In this document: piece after piece, positions 5,029 to 10,941 of the stretch
Position numbering within the stretch: position 1 is the stretch's first letter
How the letters are laid out: every line of letters begins with the position of its first letter
Origin: Streptosporangiaceae bacterium
GTDB lineage: Bacteria; Actinomycetota; Actinomycetes; Streptosporangiales; Streptosporangiaceae
NCBI GenBank assembly: GCA_030052355.1
Contig: JASIGS010000548.1
Location: 1 to 10,941, forward strand
Direction: 5' to 3'
Length of the DNA: 10,941 nucleotides
Made by a program: the position numbers and the translations under genes
The notes under the pieces: generated by a model
Told to the model about the DNA's origin: nothing
Database searches by the model: none
Seen by the model: the letters and a program-made list of their open reading frames with translations, nothing else

Positions 5029-6753
5029 GTGCGTGGAAACATGCAGGTCGCCTACCGCGGGGCCAACTATGAGCTCGGCCAGGGCCCGCTCTTCTACGGG
5101 ATCTGGGCTGCCGGGACGAACGACGAGCAGCCGCTCGAGTGGTGGCCCAAGACGCCTGCCGGGTGGTCAGGCGCGTGGGCCAGGTTCGTCACGATCGAGA
5201 CGCCGGGGACCATCGGGCCGGTAGGCCAGCCCGTCGCCAGTCCTGTCGCCCAGCCAGCTCCGGCCCCGGCCGGCGCAGCGAGCGAATCCAGCGCCCCAGG
5301 CGTCCCCGCCGTGGGCGAGGAGCCCGGTGCGGCGGACGAGTTCGGTGCGGCGGACGAGTTCGGGGTGGACGACGAGTTCGATGCCGACGACGAGTTCGAT
5401 GCGGACGACGAACCCGATGCGGACGACGAACCCGGCGCGGCCAGCACTCAGGTGCCCGCTTTTGCGCTTTCCGGGGCCTCGTCCGCCGGCGCCTACGGTG
5501 CTTCCGGCGGTGCGCCGTCGGCCGGGGGCGACTTCCTGGCTGGCCGGCCCTACGCGGATCCCGTCAGCCCGGCGCGCGCCCGGATCGCGGGCGGCCTGCT
5601 GGCGGCCGGGATCGGCGTTGGCCTGGTCGGCTTGTTTCCCGCCTACCTCGCCGGGCACAGCCTCGCTAGCCAGGCTTACCAGCTCGTTCCCCACCTCATC
5701 TACTTGCTCGCCTGGGCCGCCGCCGCCGCGCTGATCGCGATGGGAGGCGCACGGCTGCGGGTCGGCGCGCTGCTCGGGGTCGGCACGAGCCTGGTCACGT
5801 TCGGCCTCTTCTTCTCCGACGCTGCCGAGGTGATGGCGCACCAGACCACAGCGGGACCTGGCCTCGCGCTCGGCCTCATCAGCTGGCTGGCCTGCGCCGC
5901 TGGCTCGGGAATGGCCTTCCGTGTGCTGCGGGATGACGGACCAAGCCGGCCGGTTCGGCACGAGATGGTGGCGGCCGTGACGCTGATCGCCGCCGGGCTC
6001 GGTGCCGCGCTGGCGTTCGCGCCCTCCTGGGACAGCTACGTGCTGCACTCGGTCTTCGGGGACAACTTCACGACAACCCAGGGCAACGCCTTCGCCAACC
6101 CCGGGCTGGTCATCGTGGGCGAGGTCGCCGTGATGGTAGCGGTAGCGGCTGTGGTGGCTACCGCGGCGCTGTGGCGCCCGCTGCGGCACGGCGGCGTGCT
6201 GGTGATCGGCGCGGCCATCCCGCTGGCAGCGCAGGCGATCTCGGCGCTGCTGCAGTTGCAGGTCACGACCCATCCGACCCAGCTCGTCACCCCGGCGCAG
6301 GCGGCTGAGTACGGCATCACCAGCGTCACCAACGGCGTCACGCCCCTGTTCTGGGTCTTCTGCGGCTTCGTCGTGACGCTCGGACTGCTGGCGTTCAGGA
6401 TGCTGATCGTGCACGAACCCGCGGCGCCGGCGACCTATGGCGGCTGGCAGCCGGGTCCGGCAGGCGGCTGGACCGCCGCAGGGGCGACTACGGGTGGAGC
6501 TGGCGGCGGCGGATTCGCCACCACGGTCCCGACGGCGCCGGCCGGCCCGGCGGGGGCAAGCTGGCCGTTCTTCTCGCCGCAGCAGGTACAGGCAGGCAGC
6601 GGTCAGGTCCCGGGAGCTGGTCACGCCGGTCATGGCGGCGCAGGCGGGAGCCCGGCCGGCCCTGCCGACGCCGCGGGAGCCGCCGGGCACGGCGCCGCTG
6701 TGCCGCCGCCCGTTCCGGGCCAGGCCCCCGGCGCGCCGCCGGCGGCGATCTGA
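5029..6753 (+). CDS. Eight-helix membrane protein with acidic repeat and Pro/Gly/Ala-rich tail
   Basis: This 574-residue protein starts at GTG 5029, with GGAAGG (5013-5018) 10 bases upstream; the ATG at 5041 lies too far from that site. Layout: a short N-terminal module (about 8-57) rich in aromatics, with YELGQGPLFYGIW and EWWPKTPAGWSGAW; an Ala/Pro linker; an acidic repeat (100-135); eight hydrophobic helices at about 184-208, 219-239, 243-263, 276-297, 312-332, 357-382, 388-410 and 438-461; and a tail of about 110 residues rich in Gly, Ala and Pro. Modules resembling the aromatic N-terminal segment precede membrane domains in other actinobacterial proteins and may take part in protein contacts; I know no enzymatic activity for them. 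No transport or catalytic motif is seen in the helices. Probably a structural or sensory envelope protein; function unknown. Confidence 0.85.
   Translation: MRGNMQVAYRGANYELGQGPLFYGIWAAGTNDEQPLEWWPKTPAGWSGAWARFVTIETPGTIGPVGQPVASPVAQPAPAPAGAASESSAPGVPAVGEEPGAADEFGAADEFGVDDEFDADDEFDADDEPDADDEPGAASTQVPAFALSGASSAGAYGASGGAPSAGGDFLAGRPYADPVSPARARIAGGLLAAGIGVGLVGLFPAYLAGHSLASQAYQLVPHLIYLLAWAAAAALIAMGGARLRVGALLGVGTSLVTFGLFFSDAAEVMAHQTTAGPGLALGLISWLACAAGSGMAFRVLRDDGPSRPVRHEMVAAVTLIAAGLGAALAFAPSWDSYVLHSVFGDNFTTTQGNAFANPGLVIVGEVAVMVAVAAVVATAALWRPLRHGGVLVIGAAIPLAAQAISALLQLQVTTHPTQLVTPAQAAEYGITSVTNGVTPLFWVFCGFVVTLGLLAFRMLIVHEPAAPATYGGWQPGPAGGWTAAGATTGGAGGGGFATTVPTAPAGPAGASWPFFSPQQVQAGSGQVPGAGHAGHGGAGGSPAGPADAAGAAGHGAAVPPPVPGQAPGAPPAAI
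5326..5433 (+). repeat. Six tandem 18-bp repeats encoding an acidic hexapeptide
   Basis: Six in-frame units run GAADEF, GAADEF, GVDDEF, DADDEF, DADDEP, DADDEP (residues 100-135 of the membrane protein). The last two DNA units are identical and the first two nearly so, so the array has grown by slippage or unequal exchange. The segment is strongly acidic and likely disordered. It lies before the first membrane helix. Confidence 0.9.
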
Positions 6754-6764
6754 CCGGGCGCTCC

Positions 6765-6821
6765 ACCGGGTTGTCAGGCCGCATCCAGTGGCGATGGTTA
6801 TCGGACCCGGTCGGCGGCCTG
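6765..6821. terminator. Interleaved inverted repeats after the membrane protein gene
   Basis: CAGGCCGC (6775-6782) and GCGGCCTG (6814-6821) form a perfect 8-bp stem around a 31-base loop that itself holds CGAT-GGTT-ATCG. ACCGGG (6765-6770) can also pair with CCCGGT (6806-6811), which crosses the first stem. This could serve as a factor-assisted terminator. There is no T run directly after it. Confidence 0.35.
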
Positions 6822-6859
6822 CCTGAATCGGACCTTAATTCACAACGTCATCCGAATGG

Positions 6860-6888
6860 TTGTTAAGAACTCCGTTATCTGCGATATT
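6860..6888 (+). promoter_or_regulatory. Promoter of the secreted six-cysteine protein gene
   Basis: TTGTTA (6860-6865) and GATATT (6883-6888) are separated by exactly 17 bases in the most AT-rich stretch of the window. The -10 ends 49 bases before the ATG. This is the best-formed -35/-10 pair seen here. Confidence 0.5.
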
Positions 6889-6937
6889 GCCCTGGTACCG
6901 GCTCATACGCCGGCCAGGTGGGACGGACGGAGGGACC

Positions 6938-7558
6938 ATGCGACCGGGTAACTTTGCCATCCGGCTGACCGTGAGTGTTCTCGCTACGATCGCGCTCTTA
7001 GCCTTCGGTCTGGCGAGCTCCGCTCAGGCCAGCCCGAATCCACGGACCGCGGCACCGCAGGCTAATTGCCCGCCAAATTGCCCGCATGCCGTCTGGAAAC
7101 TGTCCAAGGATGGAAAGCCATTCAGTGTGGACGGAAAGTGGCATGACTGCGCGAAGGTTTCTCCCACCCCTGGCGAGAACAAGACCTATAACTGCTCGTT
7201 CACCGGAAGCGTCAGCAACACCTACTCGGTGACCGTCGGCATTTCAGCGGAGCAGGTAAGCGCGACCGTCGGCTACAGCGTGACGTACGGCACGTCGATC
7301 AGTGGCGGAGTCAGCTATACGCCGCTAGATCAGAAAGATACGTACGGCGAGGTCGAGTGGGCAAGCGAGTACTCAGGGCAAAAGCTGCGCGAGAAACTCT
7401 ATCTGGCCGGGGTCTATCTCGGCACGTGGTACGGATACGCCTACCACTGGGTCCAGCCGGTGACGCAGTTTGTGCCTTCCGGAAAGATAATCCTCGTGTC
7501 CGAACACAAGGGTAAGTGGGGCAAGAAGCACTGGAAGTGCAAGAAGACCTGTCCCTAG
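6938..7558 (+). CDS. Secreted six-cysteine protein, function unknown
   Basis: This 206-residue protein starts at ATG 6938 behind GGAGGG (6929-6934). Residues 1-31 are a Sec signal peptide: a basic start, a hydrophobic core TVSVLATIALLAFGLA, and an AQA-S cleavage site at 31/32. The mature protein has six cysteines (44, 48, 71, 86, 201, 205), allowing three disulfides that clamp the two ends. The central part (about 90-185) is Cys-free and strand-like. It includes a stretch alternating polar and non-polar residues (YSVTVGISAEQ, SATVGYSVTYG, 96-118), as in amphipathic beta-hairpins. The end is strongly basic (KGKWGKKHWKCKK). GC is clearly lower than in the neighbours, and residue 21 is a TTA codon (6998-7000), rare in such genomes and in streptomycetes a mark of bldA-dependent translation. 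No family is recognised; a pore-forming or surface-binding role is only a guess. Confidence 0.82.
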   Translation: MRPGNFAIRLTVSVLATIALLAFGLASSAQASPNPRTAAPQANCPPNCPHAVWKLSKDGKPFSVDGKWHDCAKVSPTPGENKTYNCSFTGSVSNTYSVTVGISAEQVSATVGYSVTYGTSISGGVSYTPLDQKDTYGEVEWASEYSGQKLREKLYLAGVYLGTWYGYAYHWVQPVTQFVPSGKIILVSEHKGKWGKKHWKCKKTCP

Positions 7559-7603
7559 GGGATTCGTGCGCTGAGCCCAGTCGCAGCGCGGGATGATGAC
7601 GGG

Positions 7604-8242
7604 GTGGGAACCCCGAAGGTCATCCAGGAATTGGACGAGGAGAGCTTCCAGGCCCTGTACGGCCGGTGGGATCCCCTCGAGCCCGCGCAGGTCGCCGGGC
7701 TGCTTGCCGGGTCCGGCGTCCGCTGGTGGATCGCGGGCGGCCGGGCCGCCCGGGTCGGTGCGAAGCCGCGCCACCACGAGGACACCGACGCCAGCGTCAG
7801 GCTCGATGACCTGGGTGCGCTCCGGGCGCACCTCAAGGACTGGCACCTGTGGGAGGCGCACGCCGGGACACTGCGCCCGCTGCTGCCCGGCGATGACCTG
7901 ACGCAGCAACGGCAGCAGCTGTGGCTGCGCCGCGACGCCGCGCACCCGTGGCGTCTGGACATCCTGCTCGAGCGCAGCGGAGACGACGAGTGGGTGTACA
8001 AGCACGACGAAAGCGTCCGGCTGCCGTGGCATCGGGTTCTGCAGAGTGTCGATGGCGTTCGCTACCTGCGCCCGGAGATCGCGCTGCTGTACAAGTCACG
8101 GCTGGACCGGCCGAAGGACCGCGAAGACCTGGCCGCGGCGCGGCTGGATGTGCAGGCAAGGGCCTGGCTGACGCGGACCCTGGGCGAGCTGGGCCGGCCG
8201 GAGTGGGCGGAGCTGGCTCGGTCGGCCGGGTCAGCGGCCTGA
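7604..8242 (+). CDS. Nucleotidyltransferase-fold protein (aminoglycoside adenylyltransferase-like)
   Basis: This 212-residue protein has the signature of the small nucleotidyltransferase group related to ANT(2'')/Lin-type enzymes: WWIAGG (41-46), then R56-H-H-E-D60-T-D62, then a third acidic residue D119 in WRLDILLE, and LLYKSRLDRPKDREDL (161-176) near the end. D60, D62 and D119 are the expected metal ligands. Members transfer AMP to antibiotics or other small molecules, but many chromosomal copies have no known substrate, so resistance should not be assumed. The start is GTG 7604; ATG codons at 7593 and 7596 are out of frame. No clear ribosome site is seen; GATGAT 6 bases upstream could be a weak -10 of a leaderless mRNA. 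Only 45 bases separate it from the secreted-protein gene upstream and from the amidase gene downstream. Confidence 0.82.
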   Translation: MGTPKVIQELDEESFQALYGRWDPLEPAQVAGLLAGSGVRWWIAGGRAARVGAKPRHHEDTDASVRLDDLGALRAHLKDWHLWEAHAGTLRPLLPGDDLTQQRQQLWLRRDAAHPWRLDILLERSGDDEWVYKHDESVRLPWHRVLQSVDGVRYLRPEIALLYKSRLDRPKDREDLAAARLDVQARAWLTRTLGELGRPEWAELARSAGSAA

Positions 8243-8250
8243 TAAACGCT

Positions 8251-8268
8251 GGACGGCTGCGGCCGTCC
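8251..8268 (+). terminator. Hairpin between the nucleotidyltransferase and amidase genes
   Basis: GGACGGC, loop TGCG, GCCGTCC form a perfect 7-bp stem 8 bases past the nucleotidyltransferase stop. No T run follows. Outer bases ACGCT (8246-8250) and AGCGT (8276-8280) could extend it across a bulge. It probably separates the two genes transcriptionally. Confidence 0.45.
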
Positions 8269-8274
8269 CGCTGC

Positions 8275-8280
8275 TAGCGT
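8275..8280 (+). promoter_or_regulatory. -10 box for a leaderless amidase transcript
   Basis: TAGCGT is followed by exactly 7 bases and then ATG 8288. There is no Shine-Dalgarno sequence before this ATG, so a leaderless mRNA is likely. A partial -35, TGGACG (8250-8255), lies 19 bases upstream and overlaps the hairpin. Confidence 0.5.
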
Positions 8281-8287
8281 CCCGGCT

Positions 8288-9748
8288 ATGGACCTTGACT
8301 TCGCCACCGCCGCGGAGCTGGCCGGGGCGCTGCGAACCCGCGAACTTTCCAGCCGCGAGCTGCTCGATCACCTGCTCGAGCGGGCCGACCGGGTCAACCC
8401 CGGCATCAACGCGATCGTGGCGTGGGACATCGACCGGGCGAAACAGGCGGCCAAAGCCGCCGACGAGGCGACAGCCAGGGGAGAGCAGGCCGGCCCGCTG
8501 CACGGGCTGCCGATGACGGTCAAGGACGCGTGGGAGACCGAAGGGCTCGTGACGGCCTGCGGCGCGCGAGAACTGGCCTCGCATGTGCCATCGGCGGACG
8601 CCCTGGCGGTTGCCCGGCTGAAGGCGGCGGGCGCGATCATCTTCGGCAAGACGAACTCCCCCGCCTACGCTGGCGACTGGCAGACCTACAACGACGTCTA
8701 CGGGGTGACCGGCAACCCGTGGGACACCAGCAGGACGGCCGGCGGGTCGTCTGGCGGCGCTGCTGCCGCGGTCGCGGCCGGCCTCACGCCCCTGGAGCTG
8801 GGCAGCGACATCGGCGGCTCGATCCGCAATCCGTGCCACTACAACGGCGTCTACGGCCTGAAGGCGTCCTGGGGTGTCGTGCCGGTACGCGGCCACATCC
8901 CGGGGCCTCCGGGGAGCCTGGTCACCGTCGACGTCGGGGTCGCCGGGCCGATCGCGCGCAGCGTGGCCGACCTGCGGACGGCGTTCGGCGTCGTGGCAGG
9001 GCCGCTGCCCGAGGACGCAGCCGCGTGGCGGCTGGATTTCGACCCAGGCACGGACCTGGCGAACGCCAGGGATCTCCGGGTTGCCACAGTGTTCGGCGAG
9101 GGCGCCGGCGTGGTGCCGATTTCCGCGGAGGTGCGCGCGAATCTGGACGGGTTCGCGGCGAAGCTGACCGACGCCGGCGTCGCTGTCGATGCCGTTCCGC
9201 TGCCGGTGCCGCTCGCCGATGCCGTGCGGATCTGGATCGACATCACTGCACCCGTGTTCACGGCTGGCCTTGACGACGAGGCCTTCGCGGCGCTGACCGC
9301 GGCGGAGTCAAAGCCGGGCGAGGACCTGGAGACGCTTTTCAGCCGGGCGCTGGTCGCCAGGTTCCGGTCCGTGCTGCGCGCCACCGATGTCCGCCAGCAC
9401 CAGCGGGTCGCCTGGGCCGGACTGTTCGAGCGCTACGACGTCGTGCTGGCGCCGCTCATGCCGACCGTCGCGTTCCCGCACGACACCGAGCGTCCGCTGG
9501 CGGAGCGGCGGATCGACGTGGACGGCGAGGCCGTGCCGCATCAGGACGCTGCGGCGTGGCTGTGCGCGGTCGGCGCCATGCTGCTGCCCGTGGTCGCGCT
9601 GCCGACCGGCCCCGGCGGCAGCGGGCTTCCTGTCGGGGTTCAGGTGATCGGCTCGTTCCTATCCGATGTGAGACTGCTGCGGATCGCCGAGCTGCTGGAG
9701 GCTGCCGCCGGGACGACGTTCACGCCGCCACCGCTTCCCGTCGGCTGA
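8288..9748 (+). CDS. Amidase (amidase signature family)
   Basis: This 486-residue serine hydrolase has full family length. The Ser-cisSer-Lys triad is complete: K79 in MTVKDAWET, S154 in AGGSSGGAAA and S178 in DIGGSIRNP. The spacings of 75 and 24 residues equal those of characterised members such as FAAH. Other family landmarks are HGLPM (72-76), FGKTNSPAYAGDW (119-131), YGLKASWG (189-196), and VVALPTGPGGSGLPVGVQVIG near the C-terminus. It hydrolyses an amide to acid and ammonia in the cytoplasm; the substrate cannot be read from sequence. It is unlikely to be GatA, because no gatB or gatC adjoins and the FGKTN-x-PAYAGDW region resembles stand-alone amidases. ATG 8288 is chosen for the -10 box 7 bases upstream. 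Confidence 0.93.
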   Translation: MDLDFATAAELAGALRTRELSSRELLDHLLERADRVNPGINAIVAWDIDRAKQAAKAADEATARGEQAGPLHGLPMTVKDAWETEGLVTACGARELASHVPSADALAVARLKAAGAIIFGKTNSPAYAGDWQTYNDVYGVTGNPWDTSRTAGGSSGGAAAAVAAGLTPLELGSDIGGSIRNPCHYNGVYGLKASWGVVPVRGHIPGPPGSLVTVDVGVAGPIARSVADLRTAFGVVAGPLPEDAAAWRLDFDPGTDLANARDLRVATVFGEGAGVVPISAEVRANLDGFAAKLTDAGVAVDAVPLPVPLADAVRIWIDITAPVFTAGLDDEAFAALTAAESKPGEDLETLFSRALVARFRSVLRATDVRQHQRVAWAGLFERYDVVLAPLMPTVAFPHDTERPLAERRIDVDGEAVPHQDAAAWLCAVGAMLLPVVALPTGPGGSGLPVGVQVIGSFLSDVRLLRIAELLEAAAGTTFTPPPLPVG

Positions 9749-9761
9749 CTGCCGCTGGCGG

Positions 9762-10814
9762 CTAGCTGGACGTCGCCGGCTTGCGAGCGACCACGATGTC
9801 GCGCGTGATCGCCTGGTCGACCCGGTGCCGGAAGTCGAGGTACGGCCCGGACTCCACGGGCTGCAGGCCCGCGCCAGCCAGGATCGCGACCGCCTCAGCC
9901 CTGGGAGCGACCAGCGTGTTCAGTGCGATGCCGACGGCGCCGCCCGGCCGGAGCAGGCTGGCCCAGCCCGGCAACGCCGCGGTCAGCAGGTCGGCCGGCC
10001 GTCGCGCGAGCCCCCTGGCGGCGGTGCGGCTACCGTGCTGCACGCCGTACGGTGCGTCGGTCACCACCAGGTCGAACGACTCCGGGCGGAAGAACTCGGC
10101 CGCCCGGGTCGTGTCTGCGCACACAAGGTCCAGGCGCTGGACGTGCCCCGCCTTGTACTCGTCCTTGGCGGCGGCCATGCTGACCTGGAAGCGGCGGCCG
10201 ATCACCTTCCCCTCGCGGCGCACGGGCCCGTCGTACTCCGCGTGGTGCTTGATGCGCTTGCGCTTCAGCCAGGTCTTGAGGAACGCGCAGTAGGCGTCGA
10301 AGTCCTGCCTGTCGAGCTCGACGCCCGCCGTGTCGTAGCCATACATGAGCGCCTGGTTCAGCGTGGTGCCGCGGCCGCACAGCGGGTCGAGCACGGCGAG
10401 ATGCCCGCTGGTCATCTCGGCCGCGAACGCGGATGCCATCAGCGTGACGTTCAGCAGCAGCTTGGTGAACTGCTCATTGGTCTTGCCCTGGTACTTCTGG
10501 ATGGTGATCAGGTCGTCGTCGTAGCGGTCGGCCCGGCTGGCCTCGATGGGGCGCAGCAACCCATCGGCCGTTCGCTCGAACAGTGCATAGAAGGACGACA
10601 TATTGGCCAGGAACGCCGCTTGACCGGCCCCGATCCCGTCCGCCTCGAACTGCAGGTACGGCACTCCGCCGATGCTGACCTGCGCGGCGTCTGACAGCGC
10701 GCCGCCCAGCACCGACTCGCTGAACGCGGCCAGCTCGGCCCGGGCAAGCCCGGGCGCCGCGCCCGAGTAGACCCGGTTCGCGGAAGGCGCGATCAGCATC
10801 GCGTAGGCCGGCAT
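9762..10814 (-). CDS. TRM11-like SAM-dependent methyltransferase
   Basis: This 350-residue protein carries class I methyltransferase motif I as LDPLCGRGTTLNQAL (142-156) and motif IV as VTDAPYG (251-257). The order and spacing match the TRM11/RlmL-like N2-guanine or N6-adenine branch, where motif IV is normally D/N-P-P-Y; here the second position is Ala. The N-terminal part (1-115) includes FLANMSSFYALF (68-79), LLRPIEASRADRYDDDL (86-102) and KYQGKTNEQF (107-116). The last of these is the usual link before the catalytic domain. A basic insert, LKRKRIKHH (183-191), lies between motif I and motif IV and may touch nucleic acid. The probable target is tRNA or another RNA; DNA is possible. The start is ATG 10814, whose A is also the last base of the upstream gene's TGA, with GGTGA 4 bases before it, so translation is likely coupled. 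Confidence 0.88.
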   Translation of the reverse strand: MPAYAMLIAPSANRVYSGAAPGLARAELAAFSESVLGGALSDAAQVSIGGVPYLQFEADGIGAGQAAFLANMSSFYALFERTADGLLRPIEASRADRYDDDLITIQKYQGKTNEQFTKLLLNVTLMASAFAAEMTSGHLAVLDPLCGRGTTLNQALMYGYDTAGVELDRQDFDAYCAFLKTWLKRKRIKHHAEYDGPVRREGKVIGRRFQVSMAAAKDEYKAGHVQRLDLVCADTTRAAEFFRPESFDLVVTDAPYGVQHGSRTAARGLARRPADLLTAALPGWASLLRPGGAVGIALNTLVAPRAEAVAILAGAGLQPVESGPYLDFRHRVDQAITRDIVVARKPATSS

Positions 10815-10941
10815 CAGGTCACCGGCCCATCCTCGCGGCGGCGCTGGTACTCAGTCACGGACATGGTCACAGTCTGCTCACAGCCGAGCGTCTCGCACTC
10901 GCAGCTGAAGGGGAACGGCGGGGCACCGGGCATCCGCTCTG
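10814..10941 (-). CDS. Small CEC-x4-C protein, possibly truncated by the window edge
   Basis: A short minus-strand frame ends at TGA 10814-10816 and shares one base with the methyltransferase ATG (TGATG). From an in-frame ATG at 10931-10933 it would encode 39 residues with PFPFSCECETLGCEQ followed by VTMSVTEYQRRREDGPV. The pattern F-x-C-E-C-x4-C followed by a strand and EYxxxR recurs in small actinobacterial proteins, which usually have an additional N-terminal segment of 20-40 residues; the frame stays open to the window edge, so the true start may lie outside. C11, C13 and C18 could bind zinc with a further ligand. The overlap with the methyltransferase suggests joint expression. Function unknown. 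Confidence 0.6.
   Translation of the reverse strand, partial: ERMPGAPPFPFSCECETLGCEQTVTMSVTEYQRRREDGPVT

Noticed and set aside
5167..6690. A 507-codon open frame on the minus strand
   Set aside because: It is antisense to the eight-helix membrane protein, rich in Arg, Gly and Ala with no domain features; the plus strand shows clear helices, a ribosome site and a normal codon pattern. Long antisense frames are expected in high-GC DNA.
7604..8242. An antibiotic-resistance or toxin-antitoxin call for the nucleotidyltransferase-like gene
   Set aside because: The fold is supported, but there is no partner gene of the AbiEi or HEPN type next to it, and chromosomal members commonly lack a known drug substrate.
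9751..9762. GCCGCTGGCGGC as a shared terminator between the convergent amidase and methyltransferase genes
   Set aside because: The stem is only 4 bp with a usable loop, overlaps the methyltransferase stop codon and has no T run.
9825..10694. A 289-codon open frame on the plus strand
   Set aside because: It is antisense to the methyltransferase, whose motifs are unmistakable; its composition is typical of a shadow frame.

Overview
The window looks like chromosomal DNA from a high-GC actinobacterium. Codon third positions are overwhelmingly G or C, starts include GTG and TTG, and at least three genes have a TANNNT -10 box about seven bases before the start codon, which is the actinobacterial leaderless layout. 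Several protein types are at home in soil actinomycetes: secreted or membrane-anchored proteins with Ala/Pro/Gly linkers and an FkbM methyltransferase. A genus cannot be named from this sequence alone. I see no phage, transposon, CRISPR array, rRNA or tRNA.

Left part (1-2105), minus strand. A membrane-anchored protein (4-978) has five 11-residue repeats, one membrane helix and a GH25/DUF1906-like outer domain. Upstream of it lie an inverted repeat (1143-1176), a perfect TGTGA-N6-TCACA CRP-type site (1195-1210) and a terminator-like hairpin (1222-1237). The next gene is a TMEM165/GDT1 (UPF0016) family cation exporter (1263-1868). It is preceded by a well-matched yybP-ykoY manganese riboswitch (about 1935-2035), whose own -10 box places the transcript start at the riboswitch edge. 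This is the clearest regulatory unit in the window: Mn2+ sensed by RNA, with a probable Mn2+ exporter as output.

Middle part (2040-5028). A zinc-ribbon protein of unknown function (2106-2750) is divergent from the riboswitch transcript and has a 12-bp palindrome over its -10 box. After a 334-bp gap comes an FkbM-family methyltransferase (from 3085). Its frame runs on past the normal family end into the antisense strand of a convergent amidohydrolase (3928-4800), giving a tail-to-tail overlap of about 318 bp.

Right part (5029-10941). Four plus-strand genes follow: an eight-helix membrane protein with an acidic six-residue repeat (5029-6753), a secreted six-cysteine protein of lower GC with a TTA codon (6938-7558), a nucleotidyltransferase-fold protein (7604-8242), and an amidase-signature hydrolase with a complete Lys-Ser-Ser triad (8288-9748). 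On the minus strand, a TRM11-like methyltransferase (9762-10814) is coupled by a TGATG overlap to a tiny CEC-x4-C protein (10814 to the window edge).

The window is mostly ordinary actinobacterial chromosome. I do not see a multi-gene undescribed system. The points most worth a second look are the riboswitch leader with its second hairpin at the ribosome site, the FkbM/amidohydrolase overlap, the repeat-bearing cell-envelope proteins, and the small Cys protein coupled to an RNA/DNA methyltransferase.
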